Shown here piece after piece: positions 24,426 through 53,606 of a stretch of DNA of 64,000 nt (position 1 is the first letter of the stretch; every line of letters starts with the position of its first letter). The stretch covers positions 55,407,764 through 55,471,763 of the forward strand of contig OY744607.1 of assembly GCA_963556255.1 (NCBI GenBank), in the 5' to 3' direction. The stretch is from Allolobophora icterica. Taxonomy: Eukaryota > Annelida > Clitellata > Crassiclitellata > Lumbricidae. The notes under the pieces are model-generated. The model searched no databases, had not been told where the DNA came from, and was given only the letters and a program-made list of their open reading frames with translations. A program made the position numbers and the translations under genes.

Positions 24426-24429
24426 AAGT

Positions 24430-25075
24430 ACAACACAAAGGAATCTCTCTGGCCATTCGAACATTCTTTGTCAAGGCGTCCAACTGATAAGCAAGTGCAA
24501 CGGTTGTCCAGTTATTGTTGTACAGCTGTTGCCGCGTTTGCGTCGTAGCCGAGAAATTCTTAGACCCAATTAGAAGTAAGAAGATCTACGGATTGTCAGC
24601 GATTGAGGCTTGTGATAAACCAATCCTGGTCTTTCCCATAAACCTAACCCTTAGTCAAAAGCAGGAAATTAACGCCCGCTGTCGGAAAACACATCGCCAC
24701 CCGACGTCGCTTTAAGACGAGACTTAAGACTAAGAGCAAGTTGTGTCGACCGTGCACATGGGTTGGCGAGAGGAGAGCGGCATTCAACCGGTGTTGTACC
24801 AGATCTGGTCCAAGGCGTAAACGGTTCCTACTTCGCCCAGCATAGTGGGGCGGATTTTAATTTCTCTGTTGGTGTCTGTTACGTTGCATGACGTCACGCA
24901 ACCGTTTTAATCGAAAATGGCGTATGTTCGTCCAAGCAAACGTTGTGTTGAAAATGCATTGGTTTCAACGTCCACGGCCAGTCGACTAAGTCGTTAAGTC
25001 TTCGCTAACTCATCAAGTCAGTCGGTAATTCTTTAGCGACTGACTCCGGAGACTACTAAGCTTACTTTGAGGGAC
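24430..25075. other. No gene recognised
   Basis: No coding or repeat signal; relatively high CpG content for this window, without a supported promoter. Confidence 0.4.
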
Positions 25076-25099
25076 TGTAGCTATCCAGAGATTGCGATT

Positions 25100-25440
25100 A
25101 CGAACAGTTGTATTTTCATCATCATCATCATCATCAATCACCATGAGCGTGCTCGTAGGCGTCCAATGTCAGCTTCGTCTTCCTCCTCCAGCCTCGTCTG
25201 TCCTGAGCCAGATGAAACAGTTTTTGTTGTGAGTCTTCACACTAGATCTCTATGTCCTCCCTCCATTCCCGATGTGGTCTACCTTTCTTGTTGGTTCCAT
25301 CCATTATTCCGAAAACCAGAGTCTTAAGTTTTCTGTCGTCCGTCATTCTAGCGATATGCCCGAAAAACCCCAGTTTACGCCTCATAGCTTTTTGTAAGAT
25401 CGTCTCTGCTCTGTCCACTCGCCGAAATATCTTACTTTTA
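25100..25440 (-). mobile_element. LINE C-terminus (GRPxREW type)
   Basis: The minus strand reads KLGFFGHIARMTDDRKLKTL then VFGIMDGTNKKGRPHREWRE, the C-terminal signature of another LINE polymerase clade. A (GAT)n 3' tail at 25117-25140 follows. Same family as 60775-61085. Confidence 0.78.
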
Positions 25441-25869
25441 AATATTTTACACACACACAAAACAAATTCCGCCGCCCGGTCACGCGAACCAAACAGTTTT
25501 CCTTCACCTATTCAGAAAGCTAAAAGCCTTTATTTAGGAAACAGTTTAAAATGTATACTTGCTACGTAACTTATAGTATTTGTGCTGACAGTTGACAGCG
25601 TGTGTAAAGCATCCTAGAAGTAGCTTGCTACTGACGATGTTATAGAAAATGTTGTCATTAAAATTACAATATTTGTCGGAACAGTTTTCGCCCAGTGTTG
25701 AATTTCGCTACACACCGTGCCTGCAGTGTAGAAGCTGCGGTCGTGAAATCTCGTCCGCAGTAACTGCAGCTCGTAAAGGGTGAATGGTCGTTGTTAGTCC
25801 TTCTGTGAGATGTGATGCTTGCCGTTGAATTTGAAGAAGAAATGAAGAAGAAATGAAGGAAAGGCAATG

Positions 25870-26165
25870 TGAGGCAGACAAGACGAGACGAGACAAGGCT
25901 GCTGATGAAGACGGAACAAGACAAGACTAGGTATAATTGGATAAGGTGATGTGAGTAGGATAGCATAGAATGATAGTACGATAGGATAGAATAAGAGAAG
26001 AGAGGATAAAACTGATAGGATGAGATAGAAGAGGATAACATTGCATAGGATTAGAAAGGATAGGATTAGATAGGATAGGATAACATTGGACAGGATGAGA
26101 TAGGAGATGACATTGGATAGGGTGAGATAGGATAGAATAACATCGGATAGGATGAGATAGGAGAG
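25870..26165. repeat. GATAGGAT-type degenerate minisatellite
   Basis: Purine-rich 5-bp and 10-bp words (GATAGGATGA, GATAGAATA) repeated irregularly. Serine/leucine/isoleucine-rich frames on the minus strand are artefacts. Confidence 0.85.
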
Positions 26166-26323
26166 GACCAGACAAGACAACGCCATGTAAGACAAGATTT
26201 GACTGAGGCGCAGAACTGGCATAAGAACCGATCGACCGACTTAAATAAAGGCGCTACAAAAATCTCCAGTTTTATTGCTTGTATATTAGAAGAAGAAGAA
26301 GAGCCATCCCTTCAGCTAGCCAC

Positions 26324-26328
<5 letters not shown>

Positions 26329-26381
<53 letters not shown>

Positions 26382-26542
26382 GACACAAGTACTATATATA
26401 GACATAGACACTATATATATACATAGACGTCTACTATATATAATCTATATATAGACTATATATAGCACACGTGTATATATAGTACACGTGTATATATAAT
26501 TTATATATAGTACACGTCTATATATACAGTGTTATTGGTCAA

Positions 26543-26576
<34 letters not shown>

Positions 26577-26580
26577 GTGT
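26329..26580. repeat. (AT)n tracts and TATATAGAC repeats
   Basis: Two (TA)n runs (26331-26377, 26545-26572) separated by CACGTGTATATATA-type units; an ATAGTGTTATTGGTCAAAGA word occurs on both sides of the second run. Confidence 0.9.
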
Positions 26581-26724
26581 TATTGGTCAAAGAGAACGGT
26601 CGCCATACACAAAGGAGCATAACCTGCGGGCTGCAGCGTGTAAGGAATCCACAAGAAGTCCGTAACGCGACCAGGGCATCAATGCTGTCCATATCAATTC
26701 CAACGTTGTCTTTGAGCAAGTATT

Positions 26725-27240
26725 GTACTGTATTGTATTATATTCGGATATTTATAAAGCGCTTCTAGCGGGAGGGCCATTCAGAAGCGCTCCCAGTGCG
26801 AGAGTCCCCGAGAGAAGAAGCAAGTTTTAAGAAACTTAAAAGAGGAAGAGACGTTACCTGAGAGAACAGAAGAACGAACGGATAGAGGAAGCTCATTCCA
26901 AAGAGCAGGGGCGTAACTTTAGTCTAAAAAGTGGGGGTACCAATTTCTTACATACATGAGCAAGGCGGATACTGCGATCTCTGGGAAGGCTCAATAATAA
27001 AAATTGATTGATACTGTTTAAAAAGTGGGGGGTACGGATACCCTTCGTACCCCCACAAATTACGCCTATGCCAAAGAGCAGGGCAAATGGAAGCAAAAGA
27101 CCTAGATTGAGCCAGTGAAGTCCTGACACGGGGAACGAGAAGGTCCAAACGGTCAGATGAACGAAGAGGACGAAGAGAAGCAGCAGAGTGAGGGCGATAA
27201 ATTAAGTCACATAAATATGGGGGAAAGCAAGAATGCAATG
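26725..27240 (-). mobile_element. LINE 3' end interrupted by a hAT MITE
   Basis: The minus strand gives AASLRPLRSSDRLDLLVPRV then RTSLAQSRSFASICPALW, cut at 27070 by the MITE. It resumes at 26905 to the tail TTTATAAATATCCG and (TACAA)n. Confidence 0.8.
26906..27070 (+). mobile_element. hAT MITE family A, copy 3 (165 bp)
   Basis: Ends CAGGGGCGTAACTTTAG and AATTACGCCTATG, with the exact 8-bp duplication CCAAAGAG (26898-26905, 27071-27078). A shortened internal-deletion version of the 320-bp copies. Confidence 0.9.
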
Positions 27241-27479
27241 CTTGTCAGAGGCAAGAATGCACCAATACCAATTCTTTTAATAAGCACTTACTTCGGTCAT
27301 TTTTAAAGGCAGTTATGGGTTTAGTGGGAAGGAAGTGGTCAAGGTATGGCTTTTGTTAATCCTGTTAAACCACAGGGAGTTGACCAATTGCTTCAATCTG
27401 ATATTGCTTCAATCTGCTCTGCCTTGAACGGGTCCTACGGTCTAATGCGCGCCTGGTTAGGCGCACTTCTAAGTTTGGC

Positions 27480-27906
27480 CACGTTCTGATTACATTCATG
27501 ACGTCCTCCACTGGCTTCCTTTTTCTCATCGCATTGTCTTCAGGGTTGCCTCTATTGTCTGGCAGCGTCAGCTTGGTCACGCTCCCTCCTAACTACGTGA
27601 GCTTTGCTCTTCAGCGTCCGCACTTCTTGGTCACCGTTCACTTCGTTTCACCGCCCGCGGTGACTTACATGTTCCTTTCGCTCGCACTGCAACCATGCAA
27701 CAGTGTGCATTGCATTCTCTGTTCCCGGTCCCACTATACGGAACGGGCTTTCTGGAATCGCGGTCTCTCCCTCAGGACTCGTCCACCTCTTTCTTCTCTG
27801 TTCTTAAGGCTGTTCTCTTTCGCCGAAGCCGGGAGCGCCTCTGAATTGTTACCTTGAATAGCGCGCTTTATAAATGTCTAGTTGATTGATTGATTGATTG
27901 ATTGAT
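27480..27906 (+). mobile_element. LINE 3' end with (TTGA)n tail
   Basis: Carries the DVLHWLPFSHRI-type block in broken frames, then GGGAGCGCCTCTGAATTG, GCGCTTTATAAATGTCTAG and a TTGATTGATTGA tail. Confidence 0.7.
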
Positions 27907-27954
27907 ATTGTGGTTTCCAAGTGGTTGTGAACCTTAACAATTTCAAAGTCAAGG

Positions 27955-28085
27955 AAGAGGAGTTCAGAGGCAGCCATGGGTGTGAAATGTTAGTGCCTAT
28001 TTAGATTTTAGACTCTCCGTCGCATCTGAGTTTCCCATTTCCAGTGTAGGCCTACGGTCAATTTGCTCATTATAGCTGAGTTAGT
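27955..28085 (-). mobile_element. SINE family 2 fragment
   Basis: Contains GGCAGCCATGGGTGTGAA and TCATTATAGCTGAGTT in the family order, without the tRNA head. Confidence 0.45.
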
Positions 28086-28259
28086 TTGTAAATGCTTACC
28101 TCTGTCAGATGCCATTGCGGAATATTTGGCTCTCGACAGGAGAACTAGAAGGGCGCAGTCCAGGAGGAAGTTAACCATGACCACTGTTTACGACGAAACA
28201 GCCAACGAGGAAATCAGGAGCTGCCCCTTCCGGTGAAGACCGTACCTAGAAGCCTCTTT

Positions 28260-28620
28260 TCATGCATACACCAAAACTTCTTCAGATTTTAGAAGGAGTC
28301 TGTCTTCATATCCAAGAGGAGACTTTCTACAATTTTCACACCCCTCTTTACGCTTTTAATCCGAGTCTCTTCACTTCAGAAGGAGATTTTCTTCTCCTTC
28401 AAAAGAGGTTTTTTCACTTTTGCATTGAGCATGTCTTCACGAATCTTCTTCATCTCCAAGAGGAGTCTTTATGCACGTTTTACACATGAGCTATCTTAAC
28501 GCTTTGAAACCGAATCTCTCGTCACGTCAAAAGATTTTATTGACCTTTCAAGAGTTTTTTCGTTTTCAGAGGAGTTTTTCTTTACTTTTGCGCTGAGCAT
28601 ATCTTTACATTTAAACCTAC
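28260..28620. repeat. Degenerate tandem repeat
   Basis: Variants of CTTCAxATCTCCAAGAGGAG and TTTTCACTTTT recur roughly every 50-60 bp; no exact units remain. Confidence 0.45.
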
Positions 28621-28818
28621 TTTGATCTTTGCTGTTACTTAGCAGTTAGCGGATATAAGCTTAATCCGAGCTAAGTGATTAGCTACAGACGACAGCGCCC
28701 GTCTCTTACCGGTTAAAAATCACTTCCCCTTAATTGGCCACATTATCACTTGTCTCTGTCATCTCTGTCATATTAACAGGACTGAGGATGAAGTGTTCAC
28801 CTTGATGTCTGCTGTACC

Positions 28819-29145
28819 CATAGGCGTAATTTGTGGGGGGTACGAGGGGTACCCGTACCCCTCACTTTTTGGACTGGGGGGTACTGTACCCCCCACTTTT
28901 TAAACAATGCCAATTAATATTTCATTATTGTGCCTTCCCAGAGAACGCAGTCTCCGCCAAAAGTATGAAAATACTTAGATACACAGGTAAACCGAGAGCC
29001 AAAATTAATGAGAATACTGGCGGGGAATATGTTCAAAAGGGTCACTATGCGAAAAGCGAAAGTGGAGAAGAAATTGGTACCCCCCACTTTTTAGACCAAA
29101 GTATTGGTACCCCCCCCCACTTTTTAGACTAAAGTTACGCCCCTG
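28819..29145 (-). mobile_element. hAT MITE family A, copy 4
   Basis: Reverse orientation; flanked by the exact 8-bp duplication GCTGTACC (28811-28818, 29146-29153). 327 bp, full-length like copy 1. Confidence 0.9.
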
Positions 29146-29199
29146 GCTGTACCAGACATATTTTATCACCTGACAATTTATGTACTCGGCATTCTGTCG

Positions 29200-29870
29200 A
29201 CAGTTTTGTCCGCTTAGGTCGCTATAATCCGATTAGACCAGTTTAGTCCAATCATACCAGTTTAGTCCAATTAGACCAGTTTTGTCCATATAGTCCGAAA
29301 CGAAACCAGTTTAGTCAGCTGCAGTCCAACTAGACTAACAATAAGTGCGATAACAATCTCAATACACCAGTGTAGTTCAAATAGGCCTAATGTAGCCTAC
29401 TAAGCGGTCAAGCCTATATTAGCCTATTCTACAGATCAATAAATAATAACTAGTCCTCTATAGGCCTAATTCGAAATAAGATAGCATAAATAATCCAAAA
29501 TATACTGGTTTAGGCATTGTAGGCCAGTAGAGCCTAAATATAGACCAGTACGATTCAAAGAGGCTAAGCGCATAAGGCCTACACCAGTAAAGTATAACTA
29601 GTTCTGCAGAAGTTCGAAATAGCCTAATATTATAGTCCAAAAGAGACTGGTTTAAACATTGGTCTATAGACCAGCACAGCCTAAATATATGTAAGTGCGG
29701 CTGTCTTTCTGGTTGAAGCCTATATTCTTGACGCAAACTCTTCAAATAGACCAATAAAGCGCCTCTAGTCCTGTATAGTTCGAAATAGGTAAATACGTGT
29801 AGTCCAAAATAGACTGGTTAAGGCGACACACACAAGCCCATAGCCTAAATGTAAGCTAGTGAGGTTCTCG
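29200..29870. repeat. Degenerate ACCAGTTTAGTCC repeat
   Basis: Short words ACCAGTTTAGTCC and TAGGCCTAA recur with decay toward the right; no coding content. Confidence 0.6.
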
Positions 29871-30159
29871 CGAGTCGCCGCTGTAATCTGATGGAGACGG
29901 AGCAGCAGCTCATCGCATGTGGCACACATTCACCTGCCTCACCAGCCAACATCGGAATGACGGAGATGCCGTCGCTCTCCATCTCACTCTCTTTCATTAA
30001 AATGGGGCTCATCGCCAACTGCAGCAGCCGACGTTGGATGCTGGTGACTGGTACATCATCCGCGCATCTCCTCCTCCTCCTCTTCCTCCTTATTATTCTT
30101 CGTCTAATTCATCCTTCAGCGGCAGACAACGCAATCGGATCCGTAAAAGAGCGATGAGG

Positions 30160-31110
<951 letters not shown>

Positions 31111-31424
31111 GACAGAAAGAGGAACAAGAGACACAGAGTGCCAGAAACGCATAATGCATTTAGTGTTAGGTTATAAAGGCGCTACATAATTGAATAGATA
31201 CATACAAATGACCGGATTGACCTCGCTGATCCGCCGATCAGTTTCACTTACACGACAGCATCGATTGGTATCCGGTGCATCATTACAATGGCGCCATGTC
31301 AGCAAGAGTAATATTGCACCGGGTAGGATCATACTTGTTGCCGAAACCGGAGCGGAAAGCAACAACAGAACAACCGGAAGGAAGACAGGCAACCCGAAAA
31401 ACGCGACGTATTCTCATCCATCCA

Positions 31425-31454
31425 CCTCCATCTGTCCGTCCATCCATCCGTATC

Positions 31455-31495
<41 letters not shown>

Positions 31496-31975
31496 CATCC
31501 ATTCATAATTCCATCCATTGATACACCCTTCCATCCAAATATACATTAACACATCCATTCATACATCTATTTATGTTCCATTCATCTATCCATCCATCCA
31601 TATAGACATTATTATATCCATCCATATGCCATTCACCATTACATCCATCCACCCCATCCAGTCTTTCACCAACTCACACATCACCATTTTACATATCCAA
31701 CCATCCACACACTCCACCCAGTCATTCACCCACTCCATGCATGCATACATCCATATATCCTCCCACCGATGCATCCATCTTTCCATCCACATATCCATCC
31801 ATCCATCTATCCATCCATATATCCATATTTCCATCCATCTACACATACACCTATCCATCCATCTTTCCATCCTACCACCTATCCATCTCTCCATCCATCC
31901 ATTCACCCATCTTTCCATCCATCTATCCACCTATCTTTCTATCCATCCACCTTTCCATCTATCCATCCATCGCAG
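31425..31975. repeat. (CATC)n tetranucleotide tract with (TA)n
   Basis: (TA)n at 31458-31491 followed by about 470 bp of imperfect CATC/CATT repeats. Frames of His/Pro/Ser/Ile here are artefacts. Confidence 0.95.
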
Positions 31976-31999
31976 TCTTCCTTCTGGTCGTCTTGACTT

Positions 32000-32470
32000 C
32001 TTGAATTTCAGCGTCTACTAGAACTGTTCTGGCACCAGAAAATATTCATGGGAAACCAAGAAAGCCCTGGAAATTTCTAGAAAACTCCTCAGTAAGAAAC
32101 CAGAAAAAAATTCACAAGCAAACTAGAGAAAGCCCTGGGAAATTCCCAGAAAACACTCAGGAAATTCCCCAAAATCCCAACAGACACACCAACACGAACC
32201 AAACAGTTGAGCGATGATTCTTTGGTAATTCTCGCAATTATCAATACACACAACAGGCTGCCATCTAAGAATTTAACTCCAATACAATCCAAAATACATA
32301 AACATCGAGGTAACAAATACGATTTTACAAAAACCGAGAAACAACAAAAGCGTCATATAAATCAATAGACCCAAAAGTGCGCTACATAAATGCAATTACA
32401 CATGCACAAACATGCAGTTATTGTTTCATGCAGCTATGACTTTGAATTAAGTCAGATGTGACACGTGGTT
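32000..32470. other. No gene recognised
   Basis: A short internal repeat of GAAAxCCCTGGxAATT occurs near 32060-32170 and a GCGCTACATAAATGC LINE-tail word at 32380. Otherwise nothing. Confidence 0.45.
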
Positions 32471-32479
32471 CGCAGTGTC

Positions 32480-32815
32480 GAAGGGCAAAACAGTCCTGGT
32501 CCCCATTTCGATTTTTGCAATGAAGGTCCCCAAAACTGGTGGGGAGGGCAAAACAGTCTGGTCACCCATTTCAATCTTTGCAATGAAGGTCCCCAAAACT
32601 GGATGGGGTTGTGGCAAAACAGTCCTGGTCCCCATTTGAATCTTGTAATGAAGGTCCAAAAACTGATTGGGGGGGGGGCAAAAATAGTCCTGGTTCTCAT
32701 TTCATTCTTTGCATTGAAGGTCCCAAAACTGGCTTTGGGGAACAGCCCTGGGCCAAATTTCATTCTTGGCAACAAAGGTCCCCAAAACTGGTTCAGGCAA
32801 GGGTTGCCCACTCAA
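32480..32815. repeat. ~63-bp minisatellite, about five to six copies
   Basis: Units contain GGCAAAACAGTCCTGGTCCC and TGCAATGAAGGTCCCCAAAA, with a G-rich linker that varies in length. Confidence 0.93.
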
Positions 32816-33049
32816 CATAGATCATCAGAAAAACTAAAAAGCTAATAAAAATCAAGGAAATTGACAGAAAAGTTATGAGATACCTGATTTCAAATCAGGG
32901 TTTCTGAACAAGCTGTGACCCCCTTTCCCTGCTTTCCAACCCGATTACTCCAATCTTTTGTCAAAAAATCTTTGGCACCGTATTTATCGTCGAAGACTGT
33001 TTTCCAGCTACCAGCAGCCTATGGATTCTCTCCTGTATTATCCTCTATG

Positions 33050-33215
33050 TTACTATTATTAATGTTATCATTATTATTACTATTATTATTATCATTACTA
33101 TTATCATTATTATCATCATTATTATTACTATTATTATTATTACTATTATTATTATAACTATTATTATCATTATTACTACTATTATTATTATTATTTTACT
33201 ACTATCACTATCATT
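33050..33215. repeat. (ATT)n/(ATC)n microsatellite
   Basis: Imperfect trinucleotide run continuous with the 3' tail of the minus-strand SINE beginning at 33211. Confidence 0.9.
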
Positions 33216-33403
33216 ATTATTATGCATTTATTAAGCGCCATTATCTAATGACCAAGCATCAATCAATGGCACAGAGCAACTGTGATTGTAGGACTTGCTC
33301 AAGGTCCTACACAGTAATCGTCTCAGGGGAGGAGGATTGAACCCACACTCTCAGCGTTACGAGGCGAATGCTCAATCAATTGGCTATGATGCCTCATCTT
33401 GCA
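33211..33403 (-). mobile_element. SINE family 1, near full-length tRNA-derived copy
   Basis: Minus strand: box-A-like TAGCCAATTGATTGAGCA, box B GGTTCAATCC (33342-33333), the core CCTTGAGCAAGTCC, then TGGCGCTTAATAAATGCA and an (AAT)n tail. Head, core and tail are all present, so this is the best reference copy in the window. The core resembles the 'TTGxGCAAGTC' word of CORE-type SINEs, a loose similarity. Confidence 0.8.
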
Positions 33404-33819
33404 GACAGTCTCCGTGAACCAAACTTCATCACAAATCTTTGTTCCTTAATTAATTAATACACCAAAGAATAAGTCATGAAAGAGTTACCTACAACCATTT
33501 TACATCTTTGGCAAATTGACCAGAACACTTGCCACAGTAAAAAAACATGGAACCACAAATCTTCAACACACAGTAGATTGCTTCTTTCCAGAGCTTTAAA
33601 CGGCGCTATATAAACAATTTGGTGAACTAGACACGGTCTGGAAAGCTACAACTGGTAGAAGACACTAACAGGGTAGGCTATGGGAAATGCGAACAGTTAC
33701 AGTACGACGAAAAAACCTGTCAATCAAATTATACACAGTTGAGGGTAATGATGATGATGACGATGATGAAGTAACAGTAAATGTATACAAATGCAGCACT
33801 TGCCTAATCGTAATCGTTA

Positions 33820-33900
33820 TTGCGAATTTATATAGCGCCACTTCAAGAGCAACTCATGAGAGACACCAAACACTGGTGCCTAACACCTTGACTCTGCAAC
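33820..33900 (-). mobile_element. LINE 3' tail remnant
   Basis: The minus strand carries TGGCGCTATATAAATTCGC after an inverted CTTGAAG word, the usual 3' end of the LINEs here. No coding part remains. Confidence 0.4.
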
Positions 33901-33989
33901 GGGCAAGTTCATACAGGCAATGATCTCTGGATATTCCCGTAGAGCTTCAGCCCATTTCAATACTGTTTCTGGGTAAGCAGGCTGTATCC

Positions 33990-34285
33990 CTGCTTCTCCT
34001 ACACTGAAGACTGTATCCCTGTTTCTCTTACACTGCAGACTTTACGCTGTTGCCGCTTCTCTTACACTGCTGTCTCTCTTACACTGCAGACGTATCCCTG
34101 CTTCTCTTACATCACAGACTGTATCCCTGCTTCTCTTACATCACAGACTGTATCCCTGCTTCTCTTACATCACAGACTGTATCCCTGCTTCTCTTACATC
34201 ACAGACTGTATCCCTGCCTCTCTTACATCACAGGCTGTATCCCTGCTTCTCTTACATCACAGGCTGTATCCCTGCTTCTCTGATA
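33990..34285. repeat. ~29-bp minisatellite
   Basis: Around nine copies; the unit carries CTGTATCCCTGCTTCTCTTA followed by CATCACAGA. The middle copies are identical and decay outward. Confidence 0.95.
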
Positions 34286-34654
34286 GTGCAAACTGTCTCC
34301 CGATCTTACTTCCATCCTGTTGATTGCAGGTCAACCGGGAGACCGTCACCCTGTCCTATTATTATATTGCAGAGTGTCTCCCTCGCTTACCATGGAGATC
34401 ATTTTGAAGTTAAGCTCACAGGTTATTGTATTTATCCTTAAATACCGTCTCCCTGCTTCTCATGGCCTGTGTGCTGTCTCCTTATCATATCCCTCAGACA
34501 GACTACCTCCATTCATTCTCCCTGTTTGCGTAGGCTGACTCCCCGTTCTATCAAGAACCTCGTCTGCCCCATCGAGATCCTACGCCGCCTCCCAGTTGTA
34601 TCAAAACAGATCAAACCGGTTCAATCCAAATTTCATGACAACTATAGATAGTAT

Positions 34655-34938
34655 CGAAGAGCTTAAGCTAACCTCAAGGGCAGCCATGGATATGAAGTAT
34701 CAGCAACTTCATTTCTCTTAGCCTCGGCATACAAGGGTGGGTGGCCAGTCCTCTCCCTCGCCGTCCAATCTTCCCACCAACAGTGTACGATTAGTGTACT
34801 CGTTATAGCCTAGTTGACTAGGGAGCGCAGGTGGAGCAGAAATCTCGAACCAAATTTCTGCCGTGGCAGGGATTTTAACCCCTGACGTCTTGATTAACAG
34901 TCCAGCATGCTAACCATTCGACAATCGCAAGCCCCTTC
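34655..34938 (-). mobile_element. SINE family 2, full-length tRNA-derived copy
   Basis: Minus strand: box-A-like TCGAATGGTTAGCATG, box-B-like GGGGTTAAAATCCC, then GCAGAAATTTGG, the CTGCTCCACCTGC block, GGCCACCCACC and a 3' CTTCATATCCATGGCTGCC. It lies about 145 bp past the REXO1 stop codon. Confidence 0.78.
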
Positions 34939-35079
34939 ATGACAGCTAATAGTGACAAGATATTGATGGTACTGACGAAGTCTGTCACCGATAACGATAT
35001 GCAACAGTCTTTTGATATTGTAAGTTTATCGTCGGTGCTTTGGAGATGGTCAGATCCTTGGCTTTGCAGCTTGACTTCA

Positions 35080-51607
<16,528 letters not shown>

Positions 51608-51683
51608 TTTCGATGTATTTATTTGTTTTGTTCAATGCGACCGCCTTAGGCGTAACTTTTATAAACACAACTATAACTTAGGC

Positions 51684-51692
51684 ATTTCCGGT
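51684..51692 (-). promoter_or_regulatory. Possible ETS-type site upstream of REXO1
   Basis: The minus strand reads ACCGGAAAT about 80 bp upstream of the start codon, matching the ETS/GABP core CCGGAA common in TATA-less housekeeping promoters. No TATA box is evident close by. The word is short enough to occur by chance. Confidence 0.25.
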
Positions 51693-51973
51693 CCTTTAAG
51701 CGCATTGAGCTGGTTCTTTCATCTATACATTGACCATTATACCGACTCCAGTAAGTAAGTAAATGTTTCTCCTATGCGTGATCGCTCTTTGACCAACGAG
51801 CAAAATAGTTCACAAAGATTAATACAGTAAAACCATTAATTGAAAAGCTCCTTTGTTTACCTATGTAAACGATGTATACCTATGTAGAGAGGCGAGGAAG
51901 TGGTAAGACACTTAAAAGCCGAATTTTTACTCGAAATAAATAACAGGTCTATCAGCGATTGAGCAAAATAATA

Positions 51974-52060
51974 CAGTGGTTTTCAAACTTTTTGGACCAG
52001 GGAGCCTTATTTTTTCTAGGCATAATTCGCGGACCCAAGGATTTTTTAAAAGTCAAATTT
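51974..52060 (+). mobile_element. Possible hAT terminus
   Basis: CAGTGGTTTTCAAACTTTTT followed by GCGGACCC resembles a common hAT left end. No matching right end or duplication was found. Confidence 0.35.
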
Positions 52061-52386
52061 ATCACTTAAAATTTAACAAAAATAACAGGTAGATTATTTT
52101 CACAATACGAGCTTGCTTATGACGATGAGGACTAGGCCTACACCGTAATTATAATATTAAAAGTAGGCCCCTAACACTGAATAAATTGTTATTAACTTCT
52201 GCAATAATTATGGAACACATGCAGTCTTTTTAAAAGAAATCGGTAACATCGGTTTCGTCAAAAACCAGTACTGTCAGTTGGATGGATGTGATTGCTTTGC
52301 TTTGCACAATAATTGCAACTTGGGCCTATATTGGATAAGCACACACGCAAGACACTTTCAACGACAAAGTCTGGAACTACTGCAGC

Positions 52387-52516
52387 CTTTGGCGTAAACT
52401 TGTCAAAAATATTGGGGGGTTATTCATTCTACACTTGTTGCATTGGGTGTACAGTCCATCTCAATCATTGGGGACACGCGCCCCGGCTGCCCCCTCCCCC
52501 AGAGTCTACGCCTATG
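52387..52516 (+). mobile_element. hAT MITE family B, copy 1 (130 bp)
   Basis: TTTGGCGTAAACTTGTC ... GAGTCTACGCCTATG, closely matching the copy at 56735. Flanks CTACTGCAGC and CTACCAGC suggest a decayed duplication. Confidence 0.7.
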
Positions 52517-52704
52517 CTACCAGCAGCGTCACAAAACGGTGTGACCGAATACTCAATCGGACCTGTATGGATCATGCAGTTATAGTCGTACTATAAGTAG
52601 TGTATGAATTTGAAACACGGGCCTTTAAACAAGGAAAGGAAATTGGTAGGCATATAGAGATCGCAGGCCCAGTCAGCACATATCTCAAGTTGTCCAACCG
52701 AGCA

Positions 52705-52707
<3 letters not shown>

Positions 52708-52749
<42 letters not shown>
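52708..52749. repeat. (AT)n microsatellite
   Basis: Pure TA dinucleotide run. Confidence 0.95.
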
Positions 52750-52752
<3 letters not shown>

Positions 52753-53050
52753 CTTGATTCTGGAACCATCTCCCTCCAGAATTCCGCAAATTTTCGGTTC
52801 CTCCGTCAGTATTGTCACTCACCAGTTCCTCGGGCTCCTCAACTCATCAACCCTCAGGCTTTCCAATCAACACTAAAGTCCCAACTCCCCAAAGTTTCTA
52901 CCCTGATTCATCCGATGATTCCGATCCTCTGTCTTCCAATCTTTCTCGACCAAAACGAAACCCGCCTTAGCAGCAACTCTGCTACCTCTCTCTCTCTGGC
53001 TCCCTGCAACAGTAGGCCTACTTGGATCTCCATTGGACAACCCTCTGAAC

Positions 53051-53272
53051 CTGGGCTGTAGGGCCTAGTGGTAAAATTAGAGGTGAGTATACGCTACCGG
53101 CCAGTTTTCCGAAACAAATTAGAGGTGAGTATACGCTACAGTATTTTGTGAGTATACGCTGCAGTAGGCCTACTTTAATATGAATAAATATAAATATTTT
53201 GTGAGGTGAGTATACGGTCTCTAGAGGTGAGTATACGCTGTTTACCCCCGTATACCCTCGACTACAGCCCTG
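53051..53272 (+). mobile_element. hAT MITE family H, complete copy (222 bp)
   Basis: Ends CTGGGCTGTAG and (reversed) CAGGGCTGTAG, with the exact 8-bp duplication CTCTGAAC (53043-53050, 53273-53280). The inside repeats GAGGTGAGTATACGCT five times. Confidence 0.85.
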
Positions 53273-53329
53273 CTCTGAACTTCTGACTCGGCTCAGCTCT
53301 CGTGAATATGATGGTGCCCTCCGCTTGGC

Positions 53330-53605
53330 TTATATATATATATATATATATAGCTTTTATATTTATATATATATATAGGCTATAGGCCTATGTATATACA
53401 TATATATAATATTATATATAAAAGCCATAGGCCTATATATACATATATATAATATATATATACATATATATGTAATATTATATATAAATATAAAAGCTAT
53501 AGGCCTATATATATATGCATATATATAAAAGCTATAGGCCTATATATATATGCCTATATATATGTATATAGGCCTATAGCTTATATATATATATATATAT
53601 ATATA
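53330..53605. repeat. (TA)n with embedded TATAGGCCTATA palindromes
   Basis: Interrupted TA repeat in which AAAAGCTATAGGCCTATA recurs in both orientations, giving strong cruciform potential. Confidence 0.85.
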
Positions 53606-53606
53606 T

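Noticed and set aside
29891..30157. 88-residue ORF with a Leu-rich hydrophobic end
   Set aside because: The hydrophobic part comes from a CTC/CTT-rich run; no splice signals, homology or neighbours support it.
31518..32021. 167-residue His/Pro/Ile/Ser ORF
   Set aside because: Translation of a (CATC)n repeat.
52600..53061. 153-residue ORF through an (AT)n run
   Set aside because: The first third is microsatellite translation and the rest matches no family I know; it may be an old repeat, but I cannot support a gene.
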